Assembly (NCBI GenBank): GCA_964461995.1
Contig: CAYWXL010000017.1
Coordinates: 1-64,000 of the forward strand
Length of the DNA: 64,000 nucleotides
Direction: 5' to 3'
DNA from: JALSRK01 sp964461995
GTDB lineage: Bacteria; Acidobacteriota; Terriglobia; Bryobacterales; Bryobacteraceae
The notes under the pieces are model-generated. The model was not told the origin of the DNA. It searched no databases and saw only the letters and a list, made by a program, of their open reading frames with translations. Below are positions 43,286 through 52,916 of this stretch, in pieces. The position numbers and the translations under genes were made by a program. Every line of letters begins with the position of its first letter. Position 1 is the stretch's first letter.

Positions 43286-44431
43286 TCACGCAGCGCGGCG
43301 GCCGGCGAGGCTTCGGACCAACAACTCGTGAAGTTTGCGCAGTTGCGCGGCGGGTCCGCACAGTTGTGCGGCCCGTGCTTTGCGGCTCTCCGCCTCGCCG
43401 GCGAGTCCGGGAGCCTCAATCATGCGCCGCAAAGCCGCCGCCAACGCGGCTGCATCGTCCGGCGGCGTCAGTACCCCGCAGGAATCGTCGATAATCTCTT
43501 TGGCTCCGCCCAAAGCCGTCGCCACAACAGGCAGCCCGGCGTACAGCGCCTCGATGAAAACTACGCCGAATGGCTCAGGGGCGGTGTTGGGCTGGCAAAA
43601 GATGTCCGCTGCGTTCAACAGCTCCGGCACGTCGCGGCGCTGGCCAAGGAACCGGACGCGCGAGCCGATCCCAAGACGCTCAGCCGTGGCCCGGAGGCGG
43701 CGGAAATAGTCTTGTTCGCCTCGGCGCTGCGCGCCCCCCGCAAACCAACATGTCCATCCCGGTGACGGCGCCAGCCTCGCCAGCGCTTCCAAATGCAAGA
43801 GATGTCCCTTCCACGCCTCCATGCGCCCCACCTGGATGATGACTTTGTGGCCCTCCTCCGGCGTCGCCAGCTCTTTTCGCAGCGCGGATCTCCGCGCGGG
43901 CGAGGGTGCGCACGTCGGTGGCCGCACCGGGCAATAGAGCACCTCCCGCGGCGTTCCCGCGAACAATCGCGCAGCGCAACCGGCGGTGAACCGGCTGTTG
44001 CAGATCACGAGGTCCGCCGGCGTCGCGTTCGCCCAGCGCTCCAGCCAGTGGCGTCCGTCCGTCGCGTCGTGCATCCAGAAAACAAGCGGAATCGCGTGCC
44101 GCCGTACCGTGGGCCCGAAGACGACGTGCGGCCAGTACATGTGACAGACAGCCACGTCGAAACGGCCGGCGCCGAGCAGAGCGTCCAGCCGCCGCCGGGC
44201 GCGCCACACCTGCCGCGGCGCCCGCAAGCGGACCTCGCCGAGCCGGTGTGTCTCGACGCCCTCGGCTTCCAACTCTCGCTCCAATCTCCCGCCGAAGCAA
44301 AGCCCGAAATGCGGATCCATCTCCGGACGCTCCCGGCGCTCGGCGGCGAGCGCGACGAGCGCCGTCTCGACGCCTCCATACAGGTTGCCGCTGTGCAAAT
44401 GGAGCACTCGCATTTTCAGAAGGCCTTTCAC
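43286..44431 (-). CDS. glycosyltransferase family 4
   Basis: 381 residues, overlapping the next upstream gene by 4 bases (ATGA); an internal Met at 44413 is possible. N-terminal VLHLHSGNLYGGVETALVAL is a classic GT4 opening. The donor half has VIIQVGRMEAWKGHLLHLEAL, RVRFLGQRRDVPELL, and CQPNTAPEPFGVVFIEALYAGLPVVAT with the E-x7-E pair. Its closest visible relative in the window is the neighbour at 44428-45672, which shares the APEPFG block; this suggests tandem duplication. Confidence 0.9.
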   Translation of the reverse strand: MKGLLKMRVLHLHSGNLYGGVETALVALAAERRERPEMDPHFGLCFGGRLERELEAEGVETHRLGEVRLRAPRQVWRARRRLDALLGAGRFDVAVCHMYWPHVVFGPTVRRHAIPLVFWMHDATDGRHWLERWANATPADLVICNSRFTAGCAARLFAGTPREVLYCPVRPPTCAPSPARRSALRKELATPEEGHKVIIQVGRMEAWKGHLLHLEALARLAPSPGWTCWFAGGAQRRGEQDYFRRLRATAERLGIGSRVRFLGQRRDVPELLNAADIFCQPNTAPEPFGVVFIEALYAGLPVVATALGGAKEIIDDSCGVLTPPDDAAALAAALRRMIEAPGLAGEAESRKARAAQLCGPAAQLRKLHELLVRSLAGRRAA

Positions 44432-45672
44432 GCCGCCCGCCGTTGGCCCGAAACCTCCAGCAGCGATTCATAAAGCGACAGCATCTGCGCGCCCGTCCGT
44501 CGCCGGTCGAACCGCTTCAGCGCTGTCGCCCTCGCCGCTCTCCCGAGCCGTGCCCGCAATGACGCATCCCCGGCCAACAGGCGGATACACCGCGCCAGTC
44601 CTGCGGCGTCGCCAGGCTGGTGAACCAAAGCGTCTACCCCAGCCTCTACCAGCTCCGCCGCTCCCCCGTGGGCCGCGGCGATAACGGGGCGCCCGCACGC
44701 CATGGCCTCGGCGATCACCAGCCCGAAAGGTTCCGGCGCCGTGCTCGCGTGAACGACCACGTCCAAGGCCCGCATCACGGCGCTCGTGTCCCGGACGAAC
44801 CCCGTGAATACGACCCTGCTGCCCACGCCGAGCCGGCGGGCGAGGCCCTGTAGCTCTTCCAGCGTGAATTGGCTCCCCGAGGTTTCATAGACCGGCGCCC
44901 CCACGATGTATGCGCGAAACCGCAACTCTCGCGGCAGCAGCGCCAACGCCCGGAGAAACACCTCGTGCCCCTTCCACCGGGCGAACGTTCCGACAAGGCC
45001 GATGCGCAACTTTTCCACCGGCCCCCCATTCCCTTTCGCGGGGTCCGCGAGCCGACTGATGGGCCCCGCCGGCGAAAAGCGCTTCAGGTCCACTCCGTTG
45101 AAGACGCACGCCGCGGCTGGACGGCCGGGGCAAATAGCGGCGAAGTCCGCCGCCACGCTCCGGGAGATCGCCACCACCGCCGAAGCCCGCCCCGCGTGGA
45201 GCCGCAAAAGCCGCCGCATCAGTGGACGCCGCCCGACGTAGTCGTGAATGTGCCACACGAGCGGCCACGGCCGGGGCCCCAGCCAGCAAGCCAGCAGGTG
45301 CATTTTCAACCCGTTGGAGTGGACGATGTCTGGCGCCTCTTCCCGCACCACGCGGGCGAGCCGCTGCACGTATCCGGACAACGACGCCGACGCGCGCAGA
45401 ATCGCCGGCGCCCCCCGGAGCCACGCCGCGCCCAGCCGGCCGGAATCTCGCCGGAGACCGGAATCGCCCAGCTGGGCCAGCGCGGGCGGAAACGGAACCA
45501 CGCGCACGGCCGCCCCCATCGCTCTCGCCGTTCCCACTAACGGTCCACCGGCCCCCAAAACAAGGCACACCTCGGCGCTGCCTCCTGGAGCCTGCAGCAC
45601 CGAAACCAGATCAAGTAAGACACGCTCGGCGCCCCCAATTTGGCCGCCGGGGTTTAAGTAGAGTATTTTCAA
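44428..45672 (-). CDS. glycosyltransferase family 4
   Basis: 414 residues, first gene of the long - strand series. MKILYLNPGGQIGGAERVLLDLV is a typical GT4 start. The donor half has RIGLVGTFARWKGHEVFLRAL, then VHASTAPEPFGLVIAEAMACGRPVIAAAHGG with E-x7-E. The 5' side faces the 579-bp divergent region that must hold the promoter for the series. Specificity unknown. Confidence 0.9.
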   Translation of the reverse strand: MKILYLNPGGQIGGAERVLLDLVSVLQAPGGSAEVCLVLGAGGPLVGTARAMGAAVRVVPFPPALAQLGDSGLRRDSGRLGAAWLRGAPAILRASASLSGYVQRLARVVREEAPDIVHSNGLKMHLLACWLGPRPWPLVWHIHDYVGRRPLMRRLLRLHAGRASAVVAISRSVAADFAAICPGRPAAACVFNGVDLKRFSPAGPISRLADPAKGNGGPVEKLRIGLVGTFARWKGHEVFLRALALLPRELRFRAYIVGAPVYETSGSQFTLEELQGLARRLGVGSRVVFTGFVRDTSAVMRALDVVVHASTAPEPFGLVIAEAMACGRPVIAAAHGGAAELVEAGVDALVHQPGDAAGLARCIRLLAGDASLRARLGRAARATALKRFDRRRTGAQMLSLYESLLEVSGQRRAA

Positions 45673-46251
45673 CTTATTCCGCCACTCCTGTTCTCTTCTA
45701 AAACACGCCAGTGTCTTACAAATCTTGTGATTAATGGAAACATAGGAAACGGCCGAACTTTAGTAGTGAGGCGCGAAGCGCACCGAGGACCGTCTGGCAA
45801 TGCGATTGCTAATCCTTCAACTCCAGACCGTTCAGAACAGCTTCCTGATTGGGCATGTTTACTTTACGCTGAAGCCGCTGAGCAGTTCTTACAATTCCCA
45901 CGGAAAAAATTTCCCACTCGGGATTCGTCTGGACGCCTGGAGACGGGCGAGACCGTTTCGATCACGCCGCGCCGCCAGGGGCCGCTCCCGCCAAGGCGCG
46001 GTTGCATAGTGCTGTTTGCCGATTGACGGTCTTAGCTGTTGGTTCCAAAGCGCCGGCAACGGAACGTTCGTTCTGGGGAATTGCCGCAATGTCTGAGGCG
46101 CCCGGCCGTCGCTAAGGGTTTTCGGAAAGCAGCTACACGGAAAACCGAACCACGCGTCGGTGGTTCTGCTGAGCGCCCAATTCACTTTCTTAGCCGATTT
46201 AAGACTCGAAGCATACGGTTAGATTCATACCTCGAAACCGGAGCTCTCACC
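45673..46251. promoter_or_regulatory. divergent intergenic region between the glycosyltransferase series and the secreted protein gene
   Basis: 579 bases without a supported gene, visibly richer in A and T than its surroundings (for example 45711-45760 and 45890-45912). It separates divergent transcription units and so should hold the promoters of both. I cannot assign -35/-10 boxes with confidence. It contains the inverted repeat listed at 46147-46166 and A-rich tracts such as CGGAAAAAATTTCCC near 45901. The last bases GGAG at 46240-46243 form the RBS of the + strand gene. I see no riboswitch consensus. Confidence 0.6.
46147..46166. repeat. perfect 7-bp inverted repeat in the 5' leader
   Basis: GAACCAC (46147-46153), loop GCGTCG, GTGGTTC (46160-46166), about 85 bases upstream of the ATG of the secreted protein gene. 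It can form an RNA hairpin in the leader or serve as a dimeric operator. No T tract follows it, so it is not a classical terminator. Confidence 0.55.
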
Positions 46252-49200
46252 ATGCACCTTACACGCAACTACAACATGACCTTGACTTACAGTTTGTGGA
46301 CTATCCTTGCGGTTGCCGGTTTGTGCGCCGCGTCGCAACCTCTCGCCGCCGCCCAACTGGCGATCACATCACCGGCGGACGGCGGTACGGTTAGTGGAGT
46401 CGTCTCGTTCTCTGCTCAAGCCGCCGGCCTGCCGAATCCTGCAACTGTCGAATTCCGTCTCAACGGGCGCCTGGTGGATCCCGGGCGCATCTCCGCTCCG
46501 CCCTACCGAGTCGAGTGGAACTCGGCGACGGTGTGGAACGGGGAAATGGAACTGCAAGCCGTGGCGCGGGATGCGTCGGGACGCGTGGTAGTCGTCAGCG
46601 CCCCCGTCCGTTTCCGCGTCGCCAATGGGCCGGCTCTGGCCCGTCATTTGACGCCCGCCCCCCCGGGCCCCGTCAGCGGCCTCGTCGAGTGGACCGTCGA
46701 AGTGCGCGACGCCGGGGAAATCGAAGGCGTAATGTTTTTCGTGGACGGTCAGCAGGTCGGGATCGTCTGGGGGCACCGGCAGCGGTACACCCTGTGGCTG
46801 GACACAACGCTTTTCGCCAACGGCGCTCACGAGCTTGCCACGGGCGTCCACGCGCTGGCCGATCCGAAGCCGCCGGTGGCGATGACCCAGACCCAGGTCG
46901 CCTTCGAGAACGGACGGGCCCTTCGCGCCCTCTTGCCCCGTTATCGAGAAGTGTTCCTGGCGCCCGGGGGCTCCGTGGCTTTGTCGCCAACCTTCCTTTA
47001 CACCAACGGAGATCGAACACCCGCCACCGGCGTTGCCTACCGCTCCGAGAACACCGGCATCGCGACGGTGAGCCCTACCGGCGTCGTCAGAGCCGTCGGG
47101 AAAGGCGTCACGAACGTAATCCTCGAAGCCAACGGCAAGCGCGCCCAAGTCGCGGTTGTCGTGGGAGCTCCGGCAGCCATTCCTCATTTCAGCCGCGATG
47201 GGCGCATCCTCCTCGATTACCAGCCGGGCGAGTCGCTCTTTGTCCGGACCCTGTTCCATCTGGATCCGAATGAAATGGTCCAAACGCCGGGGTTGGCCGC
47301 CCGTCTTCGCGCCGCCGGCGTCAACGCCCTCACCAGCGGCTTCTGGGCGCTCCCTCAAGACCTGGGTAATCCCTCGACTTACGACGAGTGGCTGTCCCGC
47401 TGGGATGGTTACTGGGATCGCATCGAGAGCATCGCCCGCAGCGAGGACTTCGCCCTGCTGCTGATCGGCGACAATGTCGCCCGCGGCCCCCGGGAACTTT
47501 ACGACGTTCTCACCAAACCATGGGGCTTGCCCGGCATCGTTCATGCGTTCAACCGCCTGCGGGACAGCCGCCGTGTCATCGGCGTCGAAATGGTAGACGA
47601 AGTCAGCGGCCTCTGGGGCGATACGCCGACACCCGGCGACGGCCGGTGGCTCAACCGCCAGCCGCCCATCCCGGATGACGCCTTCGTGCGGCTCATGAAC
47701 ACGATCCGGTCCGTCCCCGGCCGTAGTCCCGTCACCTGGCCCGTGCTCTGGCTCAGTCCGCCGCAAGCCGTAAAAAACTGGATGGGCAATCCGTTCTTCA
47801 GCGATTACACCTCGATGTACTGGGACAAGCTGGCCTGGCGCCGTGCCTACCCGTGGGGCATTTCGCTTCCGCAGTTGCGGGAGTCTCTCGAGCACGTCAC
47901 TCTGAAGCGGCGCCATCTGATCCAACTCGACCGTCCGTTGCTGCTGCAGATGAGCGCCGTCGGACCGTTCTACACCAAGCTCGGCGGCGGATCTGAGTTC
48001 ACCCCCGGCCAAGACCGGCTGCAAGAGCCAGGCCACGGGCCGGTAAGCATCTCCGCCCAAGCTCTCTACGCCATGGCGGTGGGAGCCGCAGGAGTACGCG
48101 TCTACAGTTACGACAGCGAAGCCTGGAAGGCTAACCGGGCCGCGCCCGGCACGGGTAGGCGGGACCTGCAAACGGGCCTGGAGCCGTTCCGCATCGGGAC
48201 GGACCGTTGGCAGGCGATGGAGGCGTCGTTCCAGCTCATTCAACGGCTCGAACCGTATCTGTTCCAGCCGCGCCTTCCCAGCCCGGAGCTGGGTCCCGAG
48301 TTCGTCACCGGGGCCCGCCGTGGACCCCGAAGCGCTCTGCTCATCGTCGTGAACATGACCGAGGCGCCCGCCGTTGCTCGGCCAGACCTGACTCCCTATC
48401 ACGTCGCCGGGGCGACGTCGATGGTTCGTTACCGCCTCCGCGGCGCTCACCTCGTCAGCGAGACGCTGCCCCTGGCCGCCTCCGACTCGCTCACCCTCTC
48501 GCCCGGAGAAGGAGCCGTCTGGCTCTTTCTGCCGGCGGATGATCCGGCCGCCTCGACCCCGTCGGTTTCGTTTGCCACCGAGCTGCCCGACGTGGTCACC
48601 GGCGTGATCCCGATCACTGCCGCCGTCACCGGACCTTCGGCTCCCAGCCGCGTCGAACTCGTCGTGGACGGCCAAGTGGTGGACGTGCGCACCTCTGCGC
48701 CCTACCAGTTCAACTGGAACACGGGCGCCGTGAGTCCCGAAGTCTGGCACGGCGTGATGCTCCGGGCTGTCGGACAGTATGGCTCGTCGGTGGCCCATGC
48801 GGCCGTCATGCCGGTCCCCGGAACCGCGGTTCAAAACGCGCCCCCGGTCGTCGGACTGACGAGCCCCGGCAATGGCGCCGTCTTCTCCGCTCCCGGCCAG
48901 GTGCTCCTGGAAGCGAATGCGTTCGATGGCGACGGCAAGGTCGTGGCGGTGGAGTTCCTCGTCAACGGCCAGGTTCTCGCCAACGTTGCCGCGCCGCCTT
49001 TCCAGTTCACATGGTCCAACGTGCCGGCCGGCTCCTACACCCTCCGGGCCCGGGCCACGGACGATCTCGGAGCTGCCACCCTCTCGGCCCCAGTAAGCAT
49101 TACCGTTGAGAAGCCGAATCAGCCGCCGGCCGTCTCGATCACCGCACCCGCGGCGGGTGATGTCTTCACCGCACCGGCGACGGTGGCCGTCTCCGCTTCC

Positions 49201-50475
49201 GCGAGCGATCCCGACGGCACGGTCGCCCGGGTGGAATTCTTCCTGGGAACCACCCTGATCGGAGCGGATGCCTCGCCCCCCTATACCGCGACCGCTTCGG
49301 GCGTCGCTGCGGGAACCTACACGCTGACCGCCCGCGCCATCGATGACGGCGGCGCCGTCCGAACGTCGGCCCCCGTCACGATAACCGTTTCGGCGCCAAC
49401 GTCGGCGCCCGTGGAAACGGCGGGAGCTTTCCTCCTCGGTGTGAACCTCGGAGGCCCGGCCTTGAAGATCGACGGGAACACGTGGCTTTCCCACAACGAG
49501 GCCGTCGCGGCGGGACTCGTCCTGAACACCTCCTGGACATTCGCCGTCAACTACCCGTTCCCGCTCGTCCCCGCCACCGACGGAACCACTCGTCAAATGT
49601 TGTCGTCCGGCGTCTGGAAGCCCGGCACATCCTTCGGCCAAGGCATCAGCCTCGCCCAACCGATTCCGAACGGCCGGTATGACGTCTACCTCTACCTGGT
49701 CGAGAACCATCTCGACAACTACCGGATGATGGACGTATGGATCGAAGGTCAACCGAGCGCCACGGGCATCGGGCAGCTGCCTCTCGGCGAGTGGCGGAAG
49801 TATGGCCCGTATACCGTGGAAGTGAAGGACGGTGCTCTGAATATCGATGTCCTTAACGGCGGGCGCGGCGACCCCATGCTGGTGGGCTTCGCGGTCTACC
49901 AGCCAGGAACCGGCGCCACCACCCCGTCGTCGCCGGCTACGGATCCCACGAATCCCAACGCGCCGCTCGGCGATGGGACTGCTGGTGCAACCTTCTACCA
50001 AGCGGTGAACCTCGGCGGTCCCGCCGTCGTAGCCGCCGGAGTTCCTTGGCTGTCGCACGAGCAGGCAGTGCTCGCCGGCCTTGTCTCCAACACACCGAAC
50101 CTGTTCGCCGTCAAGTACGGGTTTCCGTTGCTGCCCGCGACGGATGCTTCTACGGTGAAGATGCTGTCGTCCGGCATTTGGAAGGCCGGCACCACTTTGG
50201 GCAATGGACTGGCGTTGGCCTATCCGGTGCCCAACGGCTCCTACGAGGTCTATCTCTACCTGATAGAGAATCATCAGGACTACTACCGGGTCATGCAGCC
50301 GCGGCTGGAGGGTTCCCTCATACCGGAGAAGATCGGAAGCCTGAAGCTGGGCGAGTGGAAAGCCTACGGACCTTACCAGGTCAACGTTGTGGACGGTGTA
50401 CTGAATATCGACCTTCTTAACGCCGGCAAAGGCGACCCGATGTTGACCGGCTTCGTCCTCTATCGCGTCCCATAG
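46252..50475 (+). CDS. large secreted multidomain protein: TIM-barrel-like core, Ig-like and two malectin-like repeats
   Basis: 1407 residues from the ATG at 46252, which follows GGAG and starts a signal peptide (MHLTRNYNMTLTYSLWTILA, cleavage near PLAAAQ). The first ~760 residues are a close paralogue of the protein at 27654-30035: Ig-like domains, a BIG2-like domain, and a TIM-barrel-like core with GVEMVDEVSG (Glu446, Asp449, Glu450). Then come three Ig-like domains (about 765-1055) and two malectin-like repeats (about 1060-1220 and 1247-1406). Both repeats contain LGGPA, the MLSSG[V/I]WK block, NG[R/S]Y[D/E]VYLYL[V/I]ENH, and NGGRGDPML or NAGKGDPML. It is probably a surface or secreted carbohydrate-acting protein; catalysis is not proven. 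Confidence 0.75.
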   Translation: MHLTRNYNMTLTYSLWTILAVAGLCAASQPLAAAQLAITSPADGGTVSGVVSFSAQAAGLPNPATVEFRLNGRLVDPGRISAPPYRVEWNSATVWNGEMELQAVARDASGRVVVVSAPVRFRVANGPALARHLTPAPPGPVSGLVEWTVEVRDAGEIEGVMFFVDGQQVGIVWGHRQRYTLWLDTTLFANGAHELATGVHALADPKPPVAMTQTQVAFENGRALRALLPRYREVFLAPGGSVALSPTFLYTNGDRTPATGVAYRSENTGIATVSPTGVVRAVGKGVTNVILEANGKRAQVAVVVGAPAAIPHFSRDGRILLDYQPGESLFVRTLFHLDPNEMVQTPGLAARLRAAGVNALTSGFWALPQDLGNPSTYDEWLSRWDGYWDRIESIARSEDFALLLIGDNVARGPRELYDVLTKPWGLPGIVHAFNRLRDSRRVIGVEMVDEVSGLWGDTPTPGDGRWLNRQPPIPDDAFVRLMNTIRSVPGRSPVTWPVLWLSPPQAVKNWMGNPFFSDYTSMYWDKLAWRRAYPWGISLPQLRESLEHVTLKRRHLIQLDRPLLLQMSAVGPFYTKLGGGSEFTPGQDRLQEPGHGPVSISAQALYAMAVGAAGVRVYSYDSEAWKANRAAPGTGRRDLQTGLEPFRIGTDRWQAMEASFQLIQRLEPYLFQPRLPSPELGPEFVTGARRGPRSALLIVVNMTEAPAVARPDLTPYHVAGATSMVRYRLRGAHLVSETLPLAASDSLTLSPGEGAVWLFLPADDPAASTPSVSFATELPDVVTGVIPITAAVTGPSAPSRVELVVDGQVVDVRTSAPYQFNWNTGAVSPEVWHGVMLRAVGQYGSSVAHAAVMPVPGTAVQNAPPVVGLTSPGNGAVFSAPGQVLLEANAFDGDGKVVAVEFLVNGQVLANVAAPPFQFTWSNVPAGSYTLRARATDDLGAATLSAPVSITVEKPNQPPAVSITAPAAGDVFTAPATVAVSASASDPDGTVARVEFFLGTTLIGADASPPYTATASGVAAGTYTLTARAIDDGGAVRTSAPVTITVSAPTSAPVETAGAFLLGVNLGGPALKIDGNTWLSHNEAVAAGLVLNTSWTFAVNYPFPLVPATDGTTRQMLSSGVWKPGTSFGQGISLAQPIPNGRYDVYLYLVENHLDNYRMMDVWIEGQPSATGIGQLPLGEWRKYGPYTVEVKDGALNIDVLNGGRGDPMLVGFAVYQPGTGATTPSSPATDPTNPNAPLGDGTAGATFYQAVNLGGPAVVAAGVPWLSHEQAVLAGLVSNTPNLFAVKYGFPLLPATDASTVKMLSSGIWKAGTTLGNGLALAYPVPNGSYEVYLYLIENHQDYYRVMQPRLEGSLIPEKIGSLKLGEWKAYGPYQVNVVDGVLNIDLLNAGKGDPMLTGFVLYRVP

Positions 50476-50504
50476 GCGAAATGAGGGGCCAGCGGGAAAC
50501 AGGA

Positions 50505-50539
50505 CCGGGGCGGCTTGGGTTCTTGTCAGGCCGCTCCGG
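50505..50539. terminator. hairpin between convergent genes
   Basis: CCGGGGCGGC (50505-50514) pairs with GCCGCTCCGG (50530-50539) over ten positions with one G-T pair and a 15-base loop. It lies between the convergent stops at 50475 and 50576, so it can end transcription from either side. A clear T tract is lacking. Confidence 0.5.
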
Positions 50540-50575
50540 CTCCTTCCTGGTTCCGCTACCGCGTCGGCGTGACAA

Positions 50576-52903
50576 TTAACGCCGGTAGTAGCGTTTGGAA
50601 TAGTAGTACGCGGCCTCCGGCCCTCGTGGCCGGAAGTCGTTCAGGATCGTTCCCAGCACCCGGACGCGGCTTTCACACAGCCGTTGGTGCGTGGCCAGGG
50701 CCGCGGCCCGGTCGGTTGTGCCCGAGCGAACCACGAGTACCACGCCGTCCGTGATCCGCCCCAGCAACATTGCGTCGGCGAATTGGAGCAGCGGCGGCGA
50801 GTCGAGCAACACGATGTCGAACTCCTCGCGCACGCGCTCGATAAACTCCGCAACCCGGGCCGAATGAAGCATCGAATTCACCCCGGCTCCATTCGTCACT
50901 CCCGCAGGCATGACGAACAGGTTGGGGAAAGGCGTGCTGTGAACCAGTGCCCCGATGTCGTATTCCGCGATCGGTTTCGTCCCATTGAGCACATCGGCCA
51001 GCCCGGCTGTGTCCTTGACGTCAAAGATGCCGTGCAGCCTCGGCCTGCGAAGGTCCGCATCGATCAGCAGAGTGCGGCGTTTCGCCTCGGCCATCGCCAA
51101 CGCCAAATTTGACGCCACCGTCGTCTTGCCCTCGCGCGGGTGCGGACTGGTGACCACGACGGCCTTCGGCGGATAATCCCGATCGTGACAGAACATCAAC
51201 GAGGACAAAACCACGCGGAACGCCTCCGCCATTGTGGAGGGCGTGTCGCCTTGCCAGATCGTCAAGTCCACTGACCGGTCCCCGTTCGGCGTCCCGCCGT
51301 CCGCAACCGGAGACAGAATCGACAAGTTCTCGGCCTCCCGGCGCCGCTTCTCCAGCGGCCCGCGCTCCCTCCACACCCCCACCTTGTTGGTCGGGATCAC
51401 GCCAAGCTCCGGCACGCTGAGCAAGATCGACGCGTCTCCCGGCTGGCGCAACGTGCGGTTGAGCTTCTCTCCGAGTACGACTACCACGCACCCGAACAGC
51501 GCTCCCCCCAGCAAGGAGGAAAATAAGACGCTCGCCGTCCGCGGCTGGAACGGGCGTGGAGAGGGAACAGCCGTGTCTACCACCCGAACGCTGCTGGCCG
51601 GCACGGCCGCGGCGATGCTCGCCTCGTTACTGTGCTGCAACATCGTGTTGTAGATCTGCCGGTAACTCTCCACTTGCCGTTTCAAAATGTTGTAGCGAAT
51701 GCCTCTCACCGCCTGGGAGGTCACCTCGCGGGAGCGGGCCTCGTACGCGTCCACCAACATCCGTTCCCGGTGGGTGGTAAATTCGTAGTCGTCCTTGATC
51801 CGCTTCACGATCTCCGACTGCTCCCGCAACATGGCCGCTTCCATCTCGTCGATCTGCGCCTGAATGCGCTTCATCCGGTAATGTTCCGGCTTCAGGTACG
51901 AGCTGAGTTCGGCCCGCTCCCGGCGGAGCTCCACGAGGCGGTTCCGGTAGCTCAACAACGTCCCGTCATCGAGTTCATCCGGCAGCGTCCGCTGCAACGG
52001 GCTTTGGGCCGCTCGCCGGTAGCGCGCCTCTTTGGCGATCCGTTCGGCTTCGAGGCGGGCCAACTCGTCCTGAAGCTGCCGCAATTTGGCGCTGGCCAAT
52101 GTCTGCGGCGCCTGCTCTTCCTTGCCGACGAAAATCAATCCCGCCCGGCGCACGTAGTCCTGCAATCTCGCCTCGGCATCCTCCAGTTTGCCCTTCACCT
52201 TATCCAGCTCGTCGCGGATCCAGGCGGCGGTGCGCTGGCTGTGCCCGTATCGGTCGGCCATGCTGTACTCGGCATATTGGCCTGTCAAGCGGTTGACGAA
52301 ATCGGCCGCAATCTCCGGGCTGGTCGAGCTCGAGCGGATCTCGATGATCCGCGAGTTACGGATCGGGGCGGCGATCAACGACGAGGCGGCGATGTACACG
52401 GCCTGCCGCCGGGCCGTTTCCGCGTCCTCCGGCTCCAGGCCGAAAGCTCTCCGTACGGAGAACAGCCACCCTCCGCGCGGAGGAAGAGGCAGACTCGGGT
52501 CTTGGAGCATGTCGTTGAGCACCTTGCCCCGTAGCCAGTTGCTCTGCATGACTAGGAGCTGCGTCTGGATGTTGGCCTGGTCGGCCGAGTATAACCCGAG
52601 CCTGGGGTCGGCGTCGTTCAGGTGAAGAAAGTTCTCGTCAATGGCCTGCAGCTCCACCGTGGACCGGGCCCCAAATAGCGTGGGACGCCAGACGAGAATG
52701 CCGAAGCCGATTAGCAGTCCGACCAGCGTGAAAGCCAGAATCCGCAGTTTGCTGCGGCGGACGATCTCCAGGTATTCGACGAGCGGACTCTCGCCTTCAT
52801 CCGCTTCTCTGAACAGAGAGGCTTCAATCGTTTGCCTGGGGACCGGCGAGAGGTCGTTCTTGCCTTCGGGAAGTTCGGGCAGACGTTTGTTCCATGGATT
52901 CAC
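50576..52903 (-). CDS. wzc: polysaccharide co-polymerase with BY-kinase domain (Wzc-like)
   Basis: 775 residues. The N-terminal Wzz/GumC part has a membrane helix near residues 52-72 (ILAFTLVGLLIGFGILVW), a long coiled-coil region (about 220-400), and a second helix near 460-485. The C-terminal kinase domain has Walker A SPHPREGKTTVAS at about 585-597, Walker A' LLIDADLRRPRLHG, and Walker B DIVLLDSPPLL. The tail ends AAYYYSKRYYRR, a tyrosine cluster of the type that is autophosphorylated in BY-kinases. It controls chain length and, with Wza 13 bases upstream, export. Last gene of its operon, convergent to the secreted protein gene. Confidence 0.94.
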   Translation of the reverse strand: MNPWNKRLPELPEGKNDLSPVPRQTIEASLFREADEGESPLVEYLEIVRRSKLRILAFTLVGLLIGFGILVWRPTLFGARSTVELQAIDENFLHLNDADPRLGLYSADQANIQTQLLVMQSNWLRGKVLNDMLQDPSLPLPPRGGWLFSVRRAFGLEPEDAETARRQAVYIAASSLIAAPIRNSRIIEIRSSSTSPEIAADFVNRLTGQYAEYSMADRYGHSQRTAAWIRDELDKVKGKLEDAEARLQDYVRRAGLIFVGKEEQAPQTLASAKLRQLQDELARLEAERIAKEARYRRAAQSPLQRTLPDELDDGTLLSYRNRLVELRRERAELSSYLKPEHYRMKRIQAQIDEMEAAMLREQSEIVKRIKDDYEFTTHRERMLVDAYEARSREVTSQAVRGIRYNILKRQVESYRQIYNTMLQHSNEASIAAAVPASSVRVVDTAVPSPRPFQPRTASVLFSSLLGGALFGCVVVVLGEKLNRTLRQPGDASILLSVPELGVIPTNKVGVWRERGPLEKRRREAENLSILSPVADGGTPNGDRSVDLTIWQGDTPSTMAEAFRVVLSSLMFCHDRDYPPKAVVVTSPHPREGKTTVASNLALAMAEAKRRTLLIDADLRRPRLHGIFDVKDTAGLADVLNGTKPIAEYDIGALVHSTPFPNLFVMPAGVTNGAGVNSMLHSARVAEFIERVREEFDIVLLDSPPLLQFADAMLLGRITDGVVLVVRSGTTDRAAALATHQRLCESRVRVLGTILNDFRPRGPEAAYYYSKRYYRR

Positions 52904-52916
52904 AGCAACCTCCGGG

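Noticed and set aside
46369..50274. 1301-codon open frame antisense to the secreted protein gene
   Set aside because: Its translation is low complexity and rich in Arg, Gly and Asp. The + strand frame has a signal peptide, an RBS and a paralogue in the window, so this is a GC-driven shadow.
50554..50562. second ops-like core GCGGTAGCG on the - strand just after wzc
   Set aside because: Only nine bases match and it lies downstream of the last gene, before a probable terminator. A chance match in GC-rich DNA is likely, though a function in read-through cannot be excluded.
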